From Sialis fuliginosa (taxonomy: Eukaryota; Arthropoda; Insecta; Megaloptera; Sialidae), in the NCBI GenBank assembly GCA_961205875.1, contig OY540813.1, positions 19,749,001-19,813,000 on the forward strand: a DNA stretch of 64,000 nt, given 5' to 3'. The position numbers and the translations under genes are program-made. Positions within the stretch are counted from its first letter, which is position 1; each line of letters opens with the position of its first letter. The notes below the pieces were generated by a model. The model did not search any database, was not told the DNA's origin, and saw only the letters and a program-made list of their open reading frames with translations. Below are positions 21,970 through 35,500 of the stretch, one piece after another.

Positions 21970-24900
21970 CTACCCAGCGTGCTTTGACAGATTCAGTGGC
22001 TTATCTGTAAATAGGAAATGTTTATTTTATATTAGACAATAATGTATACTTTGAAGCAGTAGGAATGAAAAATTATTTTTTATAGGAATTAAGATTAATA
22101 TGCAGGCAAATATAACAATGTTGTTAATAATAGTATTTGTCTAAATTAAAATATTCTCATTTAAAAAATAGAAAATACACTGAATTCATTCAAATCTCTC
22201 ATCATACTGCATTGAGTATATTATTCTAGCAATAATTGACAAATAACAATCAAATTATAACAATTTTATAAACAAAAAACATTCAAGGTTTTCATTCTAA
22301 ACCCCACCATTCACTTTGAAAGATTTTTGTGGACTACACCCTTTGGCTTGGTGATGTAAGGGTTTGAGATGGATCATAAGAACGAAACCCTATTTTCTAT
22401 TTTTTGGCCTAAACACAGTTGATATATCAAACTATTTATTGAGGCACAAGTCATAGTATGTGTAGAAAGCAAACATGAAACCAGATGTTTCAAAGTGAAT
22501 GATGACCTTAGTGTAAAATGTATCTCTCTATATCTTTGCGATAGACATAGTAGTCACACATTATCCTTAACCTGTGGGGGCAAACTACGCTTACCACCTT
22601 TTACTTTTTACTCACTCCTCAAAAAACTACTTATGCGCAAAATACGTATTAAAAAAAAGAAACACAACTGACAGGTATCGCTTACACATTTTTTTTGATA
22701 TCAATAGATTTAAATATACAGATGTAGGCGTTGTGAAGATTGTTAGGAGTGAGTGATGATAACGAGTGTCTACTGTATCCATTTCTCAAAGAGCCACTAT
22801 AATGTAGAACAATGGTTTTCAACCTGTGGTCCGCAGACAGGGTTCGTCATGGTAAAAATATTGGGAACCACTGATGCACATGCAATCAACTGATCAAGAT
22901 CACAGCCAAAAATCAAAAACTATTTACAAATTAATATCTTATGTTTAGATAATCTAATGCCTGTATTACAACTGTCTACTTTTCCACCAATTTTAAGTAC
23001 GTAAAATTGACGACTGAAAATCGGATTTACACTTGTCAATTTTACAAAACATATTCTAATTTTCTGTCAATTTTTTGGTAATTTCTAGGGATATTAACAT
23101 TCATCAATGGAGATTTTAGTACAGGTTGTAGATTTACAGTGCAGGTAATTCTTGACTTATAACAAGGTTTCATTTCACCAGCTTGGACGTAAGTCGAATT
23201 TCATACAAAAATAATAATTTTTTTTATTATAGTTGACTGACTGTACAGGATTACTGTTTTGCTTTTTTTGTTAATTTAGATGAATTTTTGTTAATTATTA
23301 ATTATTATTCTTTGCAATTTGGTTTTAAACAAGGAAAGAGTTTATTTTTGTTATTCTATATAATTTTCTTAAGTTGGCATTTGTGATTAAATTAAAGAAA
23401 TTGTTGAAAAAATGTACAAGCGTAATACAGGTTTAATATCTGTATAATATTACCTGAACCAAGATCATCCACTACAGAATTTTGTATATGAGAGCTAGGA
23501 TTACTCCACACATGAGCTGTTGGCCTCGCGTCAACGGGATACGGCAATAAATAAGGATTACGGTATGTGCCATATAGAGATGGATGTGTTAGATATGAGG
23601 TCGGCGGCGCTGCATACATGTACTGTGGCACGTATGGGTATCCGGAGCGGAGCGAAGCCGGTCTCAGACGATCATCCGTTGGAGGAGGCGATAAGGTTAA
23701 TCCGTGATTCGGAGAATAATATTGTGGAGATTTCTGCTGCATAACTAATCCATAGACCGGAGAATAATGATTTGTTGTTTCGTGGTGTTGCGGTGAAGCT
23801 TGCGTATTCTATAGTATTAAAAATATTATGTTGTCTATATAATAATTATTTTCTTTAATTACTAATCATAATGTATAGATGTACATTAAATTTCTGGAAC
23901 ATATTTTCATTAAAAATATCATAAGGTAGTACAAAATGACTGTTAAAGTAGGTAATAATTTGAACCAGTCCTAATAAAGAGGTTAATTTAAAAGTTGTAT
24001 TAGCAATATAAAAGATATAAAGCTTAAATTAAGATTTAATTTTTTTAATGTTTTTACTGTATTAAATTTTATAACACTCAATGTTCATTACTTATATTAT
24101 TTAATAGTTTTACATAAGAAGAAAAATTCCAACTCCTGATGGAATATCAGATATTAATAAGCCCTTTGACTATTTTAAGATATGCATTGATGCGAAGGGT
24201 TAATATTAAACTATAAAGAGTTTTGATATACTGAATATAAATCTAATAACCTATTAATAATAATTACCTCTATGGTTTGCTGAGGTGTATATTTTTGTTG
24301 TTCGGGGCTTGGGCTAGCATCAGGGGAGTCGTGACTTTTAACCATCGCTCTTGGGGATTGTTCTAAGCTCGTATTAGCTGGGCTAGCTGATCGCTCTTCT
24401 CTACGTGCTAATAATGACGTGATACTATAACTGCTAGAATGTTTTACTGTTGTTGCTGCCGGAGTCGACTCAACACTTCCGTTGTGAGTTCTTCGTGGTG
24501 TGCTCGATGATGCTTTTGCTCGAGATCGTTTATTCGACAGGTCGTCTAATGTCACTCTTTCTAATTCTCGTAAAATACGTTTTCGAGGAGACACCATTTG
24601 TTCGGGCCGCGATGACGACAACAAATTCTTTAAACTGGGTGACTGAGATCTCTTCTCTTGGAGTATACGAGCTATTTCTAATATTTTTTGCCGTTCCTTC
24701 ACGCACTTTTTCTTAACTTGCTTTTGGTCACACTTTACAGTACATATTTTATCAGATTGCACACATTTGTCAGTTTGTATTTCGGTCAAATCAAACGGAC
24801 GTCTACGCTTTCGTAAAGCACTAGTAGGAGTCCGTTGTCCTAGTGGACGTCTATACATAAATGTCATCTCTGCAGACACATTACTACGCGGTGTACTCTG

Positions 24901-25519
24901 CTTCCACGAGTGATCCCGCTGCCACGGTGAAGACTGCACCGAACTGTTATCATCTGATACTGGAACACAAAACAAAAATAAAAACATCGTATATAATTAT
25001 CGAGCAGTTCATATGGCAAAAATTATAAATAAGTAGTAAATAGAGTTACAAGTTTCTATAGAAAAACAATAATGAGAGTTATTTTACCACTAAGTGATGT
25101 GCTGCTTTCTTGTCTTTGGGACGGAAGCGGTGTTGGATTTGGAGTCGCAGGCGGAGGCCAAAATGTTTTCCGAGGAACTGAAAACCACGACATACGTTCC
25201 CCCTCTCGCATCCTTGCCAATTCCAAAATAAACTTTCCATCTGAAACACAATGACAATATAATGTAAAGTGCTCATGATAAACAGAGCATGTCGACACAC
25301 TTGATATGTCGTGTAGGTACCTTTAAAAAACTTGAGTCTGCCGCCTCTTTGGCTTTGTTCTGGCTCAGGCTTGATGATGGCCTGCGCCCCCACGTTACTG
25401 CTACTACTACTACAGTCAATACTCCCATTCATGCCAGTTGGGTGCCCCTCTTCTGTCATTGTGGAACATTTTGTCTGTTGTTTCTCTGGGGGCTTCTCAT
25501 TTGACTCTTGAATGCGCAT
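21970..25519 (-). CDS. H: Hairless, Notch-pathway corepressor adaptor
   Basis: Five exons join in frame by GT-AG sites: 25321-25519, 25088-25240, 24268-24959, 23454-23808 and 21970-22004, giving 477 residues. Residues 59-97 (GGRLKFFKDGKFILELAR, then SVPRKTFWPPP) are the conserved Su(H)-binding region of Hairless, split by intron 1. YSITSLL at 295-301 matches the Groucho-recruiting motif, and PLNLSKH at 469-475, in the last exon, is the CtBP-binding motif at the extreme C-terminus. The rest is serine/proline-rich with basic patches (KRRRPF, KKKCVK). Known role: in the nucleus it converts Su(H)/CSL into a repressor of Notch targets. The start is the first ATG after an in-frame stop at 25568-25570; a non-coding or coding upstream exon cannot be excluded. 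It is much shorter than the Drosophila protein. Confidence 0.93.
22811..22872. repeat. Small hAT-like remnant in Hairless intron 4
   Basis: CAATGGTTTTCAACCTGTGG at the left and TTGGGAACCACTG at the right resemble the ends of hAT-type elements such as 59850-61389. It is only about 60 bp long and no 8-bp duplication is clear, so it is a deletion remnant or chance. Confidence 0.4.
23341..23346 (-). promoter_or_regulatory. Possible intronic poly(A) signal in Hairless intron 4
   Basis: AATAAA on the minus strand lies 46 nt past the stop (23392-23394) that would be reached if exon 4 were read into intron 4. Use of it would give a Hairless form lacking the CtBP motif. In AT-rich DNA the hexamer also occurs by chance. 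Confidence 0.35.
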
Positions 25520-26494
25520 CTCATTGCCGATCTTGATCGACCAGCCCGTGGCTTGAGTAAAACATCCTCACTCAAGATCCTCCGGGCTTTAAAAAAATTA
25601 ATTATGATGGATAAAATTGTTCATTCCTGTCCACCTGCTGACAACACTACGTCAAAACAACGCAAAACACTCATTTTTTGTACAATTTACACTGTTTAGA
25701 TACGCTGCACGACACTACATAACATGATTTAAATTTATTTTTTAGAAAAAGTAAATACGAGTTCCCAAATTATTATTGCCGGATATTTTGATTGAAGAAA
25801 CTTCGTCGACAAACTGCTCGTTTAGCTATTGACTCGGTGGCTCAACCGATAGACGGTGATCTTTAAAAATATCAAATACACATAGCAATCTTTGCAAGTC
25901 ATATAATTCTGTGGGTGCTATCAACCTACACAATTCATTTAAATAAAAAAAAGTATTTTAGATAAACGCGTACAATATAAATTATTGTACAATAGAGTCA
26001 TAAAAACAATGAGAAAAAGTATAAAGATCTAATTATATTACTCAATATATATTATTGAGTATTTTAATTAATAAATATTGTATTTTTATTATATTTATAT
26101 TATTATTTTTACTTGAATTTTTAATAAATAATAATATATTTTCCGCAATTTATCTTTAAAATCGTTAAAATCATTAAAATAATTGAAACGAAGAAAAAAT
26201 ATGGATTTTATAATGCAACCAAAAATTCAAATATTAGAATGCAACCAATACTAGCGTCTTATTGTTTGTTATGTGTTCTACATTATCGACCAAATCTTCA
26301 ACTTTTTGATGTTACAGCGCTGTGATCCTGTTTGATTTCTAATGTTGCATCGCTGTATTTCACAGTCGTTAGTGGTGGTTAATTTCATTTTGATGTGTAG
26401 TTGATGTGTTTTCTAATGCTGTTTTAACCGTGTTTTAAATTAGTAAATAAATATAAATTTATACAATATTTACATATTGTAAACACAAATTAAA
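25520..26494. promoter_or_regulatory. Divergent promoter region, Hairless / eIF4A3
   Basis: The start codons of Hairless (-) and eIF4A3 (+) are 975 bp apart, head to head, so both promoters and 5' UTRs must lie here unless an upstream exon was missed. The stretch 26240-26420 is less AT-rich than its surroundings and is the likeliest core for eIF4A3. No TATA box or initiator is assigned with confidence. Confidence 0.55.
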
Positions 26495-27979
26495 ATGGCT
26501 ACATCACGACGCACCGCACAAGATGATTTGTCAAATGTTGAATTTGAAACGAGCGAAGATGTTGAAGTTATTTCTGCTTTTGATAATATGGGTTTGAGAG
26601 AAGAACTTTTGAGGGGGATATATGCCTATGGTGTGTTAAATAATTCAGAAATAATTAAATTATACACGCAACTAATTGTCGGCGTTATTTTTAGGATTTG
26701 AGAAACCATCAGCTATACAACAGCGTTCTATTAAACCGATTATGAAAGGCCGTGATGTTATCGCTCAGGCACAATCTGGTACTGGAAAAACAGCTACATT
26801 TTCAATATCAATTTTACAAATGATAGATACGACAGTTCGAGAAACGCAAGTATTATGCTTATCACCTACAAGAGAACTTGCTACCCAAATACAGAAAGTA
26901 ATTTTAGCTCTTGGAGATTTTATGAATGTTCAGTGTCATGCCTGTATTGGCGGTACAAATTTAGGTGAAGACATTCGAAAACTAGATTATGGACAACATG
27001 TTGTGAGCGGAACACCTGGACGAGTGTTTGGTAATCACAATATAAATTTATAGGTTAAATGTGAATAAAATTGATTGCTATTTTTAGATATGATACGAAG
27101 AAGAGTTTTACGAACAAGAAATATAAAAATGTTGGTATTAGATGAGGCTGATGAAATGTTAAACAAAGGATTCAAAGAACAGATATATGATGTGTACAGA
27201 TACTTACCTCCTGCAACGCAAGTTGTACTTATATCTGCAACTTTACCTCACGAAATACTTGAAATGACCTCTAAATTTATGACAGACCCTGTCAGAATTC
27301 TTGTCAAACGGTAAGTACATTATTTACAAAATAATAAAAAGAGAATTACTTATGTTGAAAAATTAATAGTATATTACACATAATATTTTTGCAGTGATGA
27401 ACTGACTCTGGAAGGAATAAAACAGTTCTTTGTAGCTGTTGAAAGAGAGGAATGGAAATTTGACACATTGTGTGACTTATACGATACATTGACTATTACA
27501 CAAGCTGTTATATTTTGCAATACAAAGCGTAAAGTAGATTGGTTAACAGAAAAAATGCGTGAAGCTAATTTTACTGTAAGTTCAATGCATGGAGATATGC
27601 CACAAAAGGAACGAGATAACATTATGAAGGTAAATAAAAGTATTTATATTTGTTAATGTTGTGAGTTGTATATAATTTTCTTAAATTAAATAAATGGTTA
27701 TTTTAGGAATTTCGATCTGGACAAAGTCGAGTACTTATAACTACTGACGTATGGGCTCGTGGTATTGATGTACAGCAAGTTTCATTGGTAATAAATTACG
27801 ATTTACCAAATAATCGTGAATTATACATTCATCGTATTGGTCGTTCAGGCCGTTTCGGACGTAAGGGTGTCGCTATCAACTTTGTTAAATCTGATGACAT
27901 CAGGATTCTGAGAGATATTGAACAATATTATTCAACACAAATAGATGAAATGCCTATGAATATTGCTGACTTAGTTTAA
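26495..27979 (+). CDS. eIF4AIII: eIF4A3, DEAD-box RNA helicase of the exon junction complex
   Basis: Exons 26495-26630, 26695-27030, 27088-27310, 27395-27629 and 27707-27979 join in frame to 400 residues, the usual length for insect eIF4A3. All DEAD-box motifs are present: Q motif region [10 protein letters not shown] (46-55), AQSGTGKT (71-78), PTRELA (103-108), TPGR (152-155), DEAD (176-179), SAT (207-209), ARGID (327-331) and HRIGRSGR (352-359). The N-terminus ([11 protein letters not shown]) and C-terminus ([10 protein letters not shown]) are those of eIF4A3 rather than eIF4A1/2. The protein is the RNA clamp of the exon junction complex and acts in splicing-linked mRNA control and decay. 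Introns are short (57-84 nt for four of them at most). A poly(A) signal follows at 28050-28055. No defect is seen. Confidence 0.97.
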
Positions 27980-28049
27980 ACTTAATATTTGTATTATTTT
28001 AAATTCATATAACATTAATTTTTTGTGTATTTTTTTTACCATTTATGTA

Positions 28050-28055
28050 AATAAA
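28050..28055 (+). terminator. Likely poly(A) signal of eIF4A3
   Basis: AATAAA lies 71 nt after the eIF4A3 stop codon. It implies a very short 3' UTR, leaving about 1.4 kb to the convergent Sf3b2 stop. Confidence 0.6.
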
Positions 28056-28366
28056 TCAATGATAGAATATTAATTTTATTATTGATGTCTAATTATTGAG
28101 AATATTATTATGTATGTATTAATTGAATTCAGTGTCGGCTTTATTGATTCATTTTATATTTAAAATTAACTAAATAAAATTATATTTGTAATAAAATATA
28201 ATGCAGAATAAGTGTAATGTTATTTTACATAAATAAACATTATAAAAATAACTTGATTATTATTTTATTTTTTTTATGAATAACATAATTTTTTCTCAAA
28301 ACGGGACAGCATTGAATCTATGTACCTGTGGCACATTTGGAAATTTTTTTTAAAGAGTATTCTGAC

Positions 28367-28528
28367 TAGGGCTGCAAAGTCAGTACAAAAACCTCCGACT
28401 CTGACTTCAACTCTTTTACTGTACTTAAAAATATATTCTTAAAAAAAGACATTGTTTAATAGAGTTGGAGTCAGTACCTTTCCACCGACTTCATCCAAAA
28501 AGGCTTCGGTTCTGACTCCACAGCCCTG
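28367..28528. mobile_element. 162-bp hAT-like MITE
   Basis: The ends TAGGGCTGCAAAGTCAG and CTGACTCCACAGCCCTG are inverted with mismatches, and inner blocks pair too (TCCGACTCTGACTTC-type words repeat). The flanks ATTCTGAC (28359-28366) and ATTTTGAT (28529-28536) agree at 6 of 8 positions, fitting an aged 8-bp hAT duplication. Confidence 0.75.
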
Positions 28529-29325
28529 ATTTTGATTCCATGAGGAATTGTACCGATATTAACGGTAATACGAGTACAATAAATAGATATCTTGGGGGCA
28601 ATAGGCTATTAAATAAATGAAATGCAATTAAAAATTTTTAAAAATATTTTAAAGTATTACTAGCTTAGCACACAGAATAATAATAATAATAAAAATAATA
28701 GCTTAGCATAAAAAAGTAAATTTATTTTTAGGAAAATTTAATATCTTTCAGAACAGTTTCACTTCAATAAATCGTGATATTTTTAAATATGCATGAAATT
28801 CCGGACATGTCTTCATAATGTTCACTTTTCTCTAATCAACATAGTATTCAGAATTTCAGTAATAATTCCACAATTAAAAATTTTGTTAAAATAACACGTC
28901 CGAAAATGGTCTGCAATTATCCACATTTTCAATGGATCTCTGTTATTCAGTGCTTTCATAACAGTAAGAAAAAAATTGACCATAACCACCAGCGGAAAAT
29001 TTAAGATGATGACCGCCTTAGGCTATAGTCTACTCAGTCTATTGGTATCTTATCATTTTTGCCGAATGTACAGTCCACTCTATATGTTTATGTTATCTGA
29101 AATTGATATTGTCGATTTGAAGTGAATACCCCGTGCCTCTGACGCTAACCACAAAATTATGAAACAACAGGGTGTTTTTGTCCCGAAGTTTTTTTCAGGA
29201 ACATGAGGAGAGAATACAGAAAAACAGAATCATCCTGTTGAAAATAGGATGTATAGTCACATTATTTATGAATAGAATTGATTAAAATAATTACAGCCAT
29301 TACTTAATTTCCTTAACTACACGTA

Positions 29326-29331
29326 TTTATT
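29326..29331 (-). terminator. Possible poly(A) signal of Sf3b2
   Basis: AATAAA on the minus strand, 193 nt downstream of the Sf3b2 stop. It is the first clear hexamer I noticed in that direction. Confidence 0.45.
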
Positions 29332-29523
29332 AATAAATCATTACAGTTTAATATGATTAAAACACAGTCTTTAATATTGAAAAGTACACATCTATTTCAA
29401 ATCGGTTTAAAAAAATATTTTAATAGTTTTGCAATAAAACTAACATACATAATGAGATAAAGGCTGTGTTGATATTAACATATGTATCTGAATATGAGTT
29501 TTGTATACAGAGAATACATCATA

Positions 29524-32500
29524 TTAAAATTTGAATTCCTTGTATTTCTTCGACTGCTTAGAATCAACATTCTGTTGCCGTTTCCTTTTGTTCTGTAAGT
29601 TAAAAAAAAAGTTAATACAATTCAATCCCAGCTATGAAGGACCAGATAATTAATTTAAAAAACGACTTTACTTACTTAGAGATCTGAAACAAGGGCTATT
29701 TTTCATGGTTTTTTGCTCTACTTTTAATAAATATTATTTGTGGAGTGTAACAGGGTCAATAACAGGATTAATTATATTTATTATTATTTTTTGTGTATTG
29801 TTATTAAGTTGATATAATGCTTATTCCAATTCTTGAGATTAAGATTATTTTTATCAAACCGTACATAATTTGCCTTCTCTGATTATTAAATTTCCATTGT
29901 TAGACAACTTTTGTTATTTTTCATAATTATTATTATGTCCAATATTATAAAGAAATTGAAAAAAATTTGTTAGCTAACACACACCTTAAATGACTGTCAA
30001 TAAATGTCATGAATTCAAAGGAACTGTCATATAAGTTCCATACTCCATTTCACAGTGCTTGTTAGCTAAGAGAGCGTCAATTAATTATTTAAAGCTTTAA
30101 GCCCAGGGGCGCACACAGATTTTTTTTTTAGCGGTGGTTCGCAAAACTGGACTGGTAAAACATATATTTGTTTGGTGAAAAGCAAAAAGTATAAAAGCGT
30201 ATCATCAGCTTTTTTACTTATTATAGTTAGGGTTGCCAGAATGTCTCTTTTAAAGAGAACATGTTCTCTTTTTTAGCTTGGATCTTTCTTTTTCTTTTTT
30301 TATATTGAAATGTCCTCTTTTGTTCTCTTTTTTTAATTGGGCATATTTTGATTTAAATTTTTGTACTTCAAATTCAATTGTAGACGAATTCCAATTTGAA
30401 TGTCATATGTACTATTATGTACTATAATTTTGGATTTTGGTGAATAGTGAATACGTTACATTTATTTACATTTATTGTGGAATATTTTAAAACAATTTAA
30501 TTTTATTAATTTAAATATTATTTTAAATAATATAAGTAAGATTATAAATTTGTAACTGTAAGTTAAGCTTAAGTGTCCACGATCCAATAACTCAGTCCGA
30601 AATTTAGTACGAAGTTCTTGTATCGTGGACACAGGGTTTTATAGATAACATAACTGTATAATAACAAAAAAAATAACTTCAAAATGTGTTTAACAATTGA
30701 ATATGTAAAGTATTTAAAATCAGAAAAAGAAAGATTTATTTAATAAAAATATAATATTTATATATTTGACCAATTTTATCGATTTCCGTAAACCACAACA
30801 TAAATTTTTTTTTTTTTAATTTGTCCTCTTTTTGTCCTCTTTTTTTAATGAACTAGTTCTCTTTTTTCATCTCGAGCTTCTGGCAACCCTAATTATAGTT
30901 AAATTACAAACATTCGCCTTGACTCTTAGGGGCACTTCTGACTTACTGGACTACCTCTCTATATACGCCCCTGTTTTGGACGGAGGGCAGATCCGTCAAA
31001 TCTTACGAATCTTTATGTGGAGGGAATGGGGGAAAACTATGAATTAAATAAAAAATCTACAATTTGAAAACATTTGATCTAGACTTATTTGAATAACTCA
31101 ATTAAAATTATATTAGGACAACAGTATTCAACATAAAATCAGTTTTTTAACTATAAGTAAAGAGTAATAGAGTGCAAATAATGGAAAGTACTTTTACCTT
31201 TTGTCGTGCGACATGTTCAGCTAACATATCTGACAAATCTTCCTTTTGTAATTGAGACTGCTGTTCTTTCATTTGTTGCTCATAACGTACAGCCATTGCA
31301 TCTGTATCCAAATCAAGTTCAGACGGATCAAGTGCTAATTCTACACTGCCTCGATCTGTGCTAGCTGGTTGGGGTTGTTGTGCTCCACGCCGTGCTGCTA
31401 ATACAGCAGGCGGAGGTGCTCCACCAGCACCTGTCATATCGTATACGTGTGTTGAACCCATCATCGATGCTCCTACACGTTCAGAACGTTTTTCAGGTAA
31501 AACATGATATAATACAGGAGTTTCTCCTCTGTAAAAAGATACATAAACGATTTAAGAAAATTTAATACCTAATGGAAAATTAAGGAAGTTGGGTAGTTAC
31601 GTCAAATCAGTAGGAATAAGTTGATAAAAATAGAATTTTAAAAGATAGAAAAATGATAAAAATCGATTTAAAAAACAGTAAGATTGATTTGAAAATTTGA
31701 AATTTAATATATTGTAAAGTATACATTTATGTAATTATTTACACAAGAATTACATGTTTTGACCATACCATTATTAACTTGAAAAATATGTGAAATTAAT
31801 GGTAACAGCGCTGGCATTGTAAAATGACAAATACATGAGTGCTAGTGAGAGACACAGGTCGTAGTTTTGACAACAGCGAATACTGCTTCCTACAACACCA
31901 CCCGCCCGCAAAAGTAACTCCCCAATCTCCTTAAGAGAATATTATTTTATATTATTACTCACCCTTCCATAGCACTCTCAATTTTTTTTTTACGCAATTC
32001 GATTGTGTCCGGAGTTTCCATTCCAGCAGGTACACTACTCAAGCCACTCGGAGTAGCCATACCTTCTGCAGGTGTAGCTAATCCCGCAGCTGTATCAGCG
32101 TTCTCATCAACGTCATCACCTCCTTCATCCTCGCTCTCTTCGCTTGACTCTTCAGACTCGCTTTCTAATTCACCCCATTGTGTACGATCTATTTCAGTAT
32201 CGTCAGGCCCGTCATCAACATTAGCCAATTGTGAACCAAACACATCCCCATACAATGGTTTGCCATTTTCATCCACTGGTGGTTTTCCCCATCCGCCTGC
32301 ATGGTATCCGAATGAACATCCATCAGGAATTGGTGCATTCAAACCGGGAATTTTAAGGTTTGGATAAGATGGCGGAGGTCCGTAACGTTGCATTGCAATA
32401 AGCCAAGGTGGCGGAACTTTGTTACTGCTAGGTCCGACTGGCATTCCAAGAGCAGTACGGAGTTCTTCTGATAAATCTCCGGGTTTCTTTTCTCTTAACC

Positions 32501-35500
32501 GGGTTTCAAATTCTTTTCCTTCATAATATAAGTCACCGTGTATTGTCATTTTTGGTTTTGTTTGCCATCTTAAATAAAATAATTATATTTTATTAACTAG
32601 TTATGTATTTCTAAACATTAAAAATATATACTAACTTGAAGAATGCATCATGGAGCTTTTGATAATCGATGTCAATTTTGCCTAGTTTAGGTCTAGCACG
32701 TTCCCTCATTTTTGCTTTTAGTGTTTTGGTTTCATCTTTATCTTGCAGTGATGCTCTCATTTCCATAATACCAGTTCTTTTAATGAAATCGGGAAGATTA
32801 AATGGTGGTTTTTCAATACCACGTTTACCCTACAAAATTTTACAATTAATTACGTGTCTTATGTTTGATCAGTTATTATTACTTTCAATTAGGATATTTA
32901 CCTGCAAATATTTCCTTTTAAAACACCAATGCCTGGGTACTTGGACTGTATTTCTGTGCGCTTTGAGCTGCACCAACAGTTTTGGATCTCGAGCTGTGAC
33001 ATCGTGCATCTCAACAACATCTGGTCGAGATACAAGCTGTTTTAACTCTGCCACACTCAATCGAGTTAATTTTTTTAATTTACGTTTTGAAAGTTTGGGT
33101 TTTTCATTGCCTTCTCCTTTTTTCTAAAAAAATAAATAAATAAATAATAATATTTTATTTATACGGGTAACAATACAACGAACATATATTTTTATTAATA
33201 AAAAGTACCTGTTATTTACAAAATTATATTTTATTAAATTTTTAAATTTAAGGGTTCAGAGCGTTCAGAGCTAATCAGAAACATTACAAAAGTGCCTTAA
33301 TGAGAGAGACAGAAGACATATGTGTATTCCAATCATTCCAATGAAACACTACGAAAACGTTTATCTTGTAGCCATTTTGTGTAAGCTGTCAAACTGACAA
33401 GAAGAAAAAATTGAGAATAAAGAAGAAATATGATTTGCAAGTTAAATTAATACAAAATAATATTTGTAACAAAACATGGATGCCGCTCTCGTATTATGTA
33501 ACAGTTTGATAAAGTGGTTGCAAAGCCTTCAAGTAAAAGGACCACAAAATAATGGTACTGAGATAAGTGATGGAGTTGCAGTGGCAAACGCACTTGTACA
33601 AATATCACCGGAATATTTCAACACGGCGTGGAATAACAAAATTAAAACTGATGTCAAATCAAACTGGAGACTGAAAGTCAGCAATTTAAAAAAAATCGTG
33701 GAAGGTATCATTGAATATTACCAAGATGTATTAAATTTGAACGTACTCGAAGGTGCAAAACCTGATGTTTATCGGATTGGAGAACATGCTGATGCAATCG
33801 AACTTGGAAAATTATTACAGTTGGTCTTAGGTATATATCTGAGTTACTTGTAAATTAATTATAGTTTAAACAAAAAATGATGATAGAATTTTTAATATTA
33901 TTCTTCGATAAATTTCTTTAACAGAAAAAAAAGAATGTTTATATGTAAATTATATTGGATAATTAATTTTGTTTTAATTACAAGAAGTGATACAATGGAT
34001 GAGTGCACTTCATATTTTTATTGTTGTGCAATATGTCATGTAACATAAATAGAGAGTAATATATATTCATAACAAAATTCCTTTATATTAATTTATTATT
34101 TCGTATTTTTTAATATTTTCAACTGTTAATACTATTATTTTAATTTTAAATAATGTTTACGATTAGATAAATATTATAGTTTAATAATATTTGTAACAGT
34201 ATGTATTATTACTAATTTCTGATCGAGAGTTACAAAGGCAATTTTTAAACATTAGTTTTATTTAATATACATATTTTTAATTTAAAACAATAATGGTATA
34301 TATTTGGATACAGGATGTGCAGTAAATTGTGAAAAGAAGCAAGAATACATAACACACATAATGGCTATGGAAGAATCAGTACAACAATGCATTATGCATG
34401 CTATTCAGTCATTGGAAGAAGCCACACAAGGCGGTGGCCCTTTTTCATTAAATATCGTAGGAAGCATAGATTCAAATTCATCTCGCATACATAAACTAGC
34501 TGCAGATCTTGAAGTTGCTGATGAAGCAAGAGAGTTACTTGCACAACAATGTCATGAACTTCAACGACAGGTAATGTATAAAAAAATAATTTCATACTTG
34601 TTCCTTTTTATGTACATACTAGTACATAGGAATCACATTTTCTAATTAAAAGGTATTAATTTTCAATTTAATGCTCAAATTGTGTATAATCTGTGGATGA
34701 AATTATTATTTATATTTTGTACATAAAACGTGTGTATTTTTCAAGGTTTCCTGTTTAACTGAAGAAAAACAAATGCTAAATACAGAGGTACATAAATTAC
34801 AAGAACAGATAGATCGAATTGATGGCAGTGGCAGCATTGGTGAAGAATCAACAGCACGAACTGTAGAACTTAGACGTCAAATAGAGAGCCTCAAAGAAGA
34901 ATTGTATAAAATGGAAACATCAAGAGATGATTATCGTATTAAAGCTTACGAAAGTGAAAAACAAACAGCTACTTTACAGTCTCGTATAGATGATTTACAA
35001 GTGGCGGCTGATCGAGCAATACAACTGAAAGACGAAGTAGATGCGCTAACGGAAAAAGCTGCAAAAGCAGAAACAATGGAATTAACACTTTCATCTTATA
35101 AGAAAAAACTTGAAGAATATGCTGATCTCAAAAAACAAATTAAAGTTCTTGAGGATAAAAACAATGAGTACTATCAACAAATTTTGAGCTATGAAGAAGA
35201 TTCAAAGAAAAATGTTGTTTTGAAAACACAGATAGATATGTATAAAAAAAAACTAACTGAATTGCATCAACGATTAGATGAGGAATCACAGAAAGTGGAC
35301 AAAATGGAATTCGAAAATAAAAAACTAGAAGCAAAGTTATCTGTAATAACTCGTGAAAAAGAAACGATCGTTGCTGAAAGAGAAGCTCTGAAGGAAACAA
35401 ATGAAGAACTACGTTGTATAAATAATACATCTGCAGGAGGACAAGATGTTGCAGGTTCGATATTTTGTATTTATTTAAAAAAAAAACACATTAAAGATTT

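Larger units (their letters stand above)
28056..29523. other. Intergenic between convergent eIF4A3 and Sf3b2
   Basis: AT-rich DNA with one hAT-like MITE (28367-28528). It should hold the Sf3b2 3' UTR; an AATAAA on the minus strand at 29326-29331 lies 193 nt past the Sf3b2 stop. No gene is seen. Confidence 0.5.

Noticed and set aside
24450..24716. Plus-strand frames opposite Hairless exon 3 and opposite Sf3b2 exons
   Set aside because: They are shadows of the coding strand; the minus-strand products are clearly conserved proteins.
26676..27053. eIF4A3 as a pseudogene because the frame is broken several times
   Set aside because: Each break coincides with a short intron with GT-AG ends, and the joined product is full length with all helicase motifs.
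32869..33060. Sf3b2 pieces at 29524-33123 and 37065-38946 as two separate genes flanking Hook
   Set aside because: The pieces join in phase 0 across GT-AG sites and together follow the order of SF3B2 from N-terminus to C-terminus; neither alone is a complete protein.
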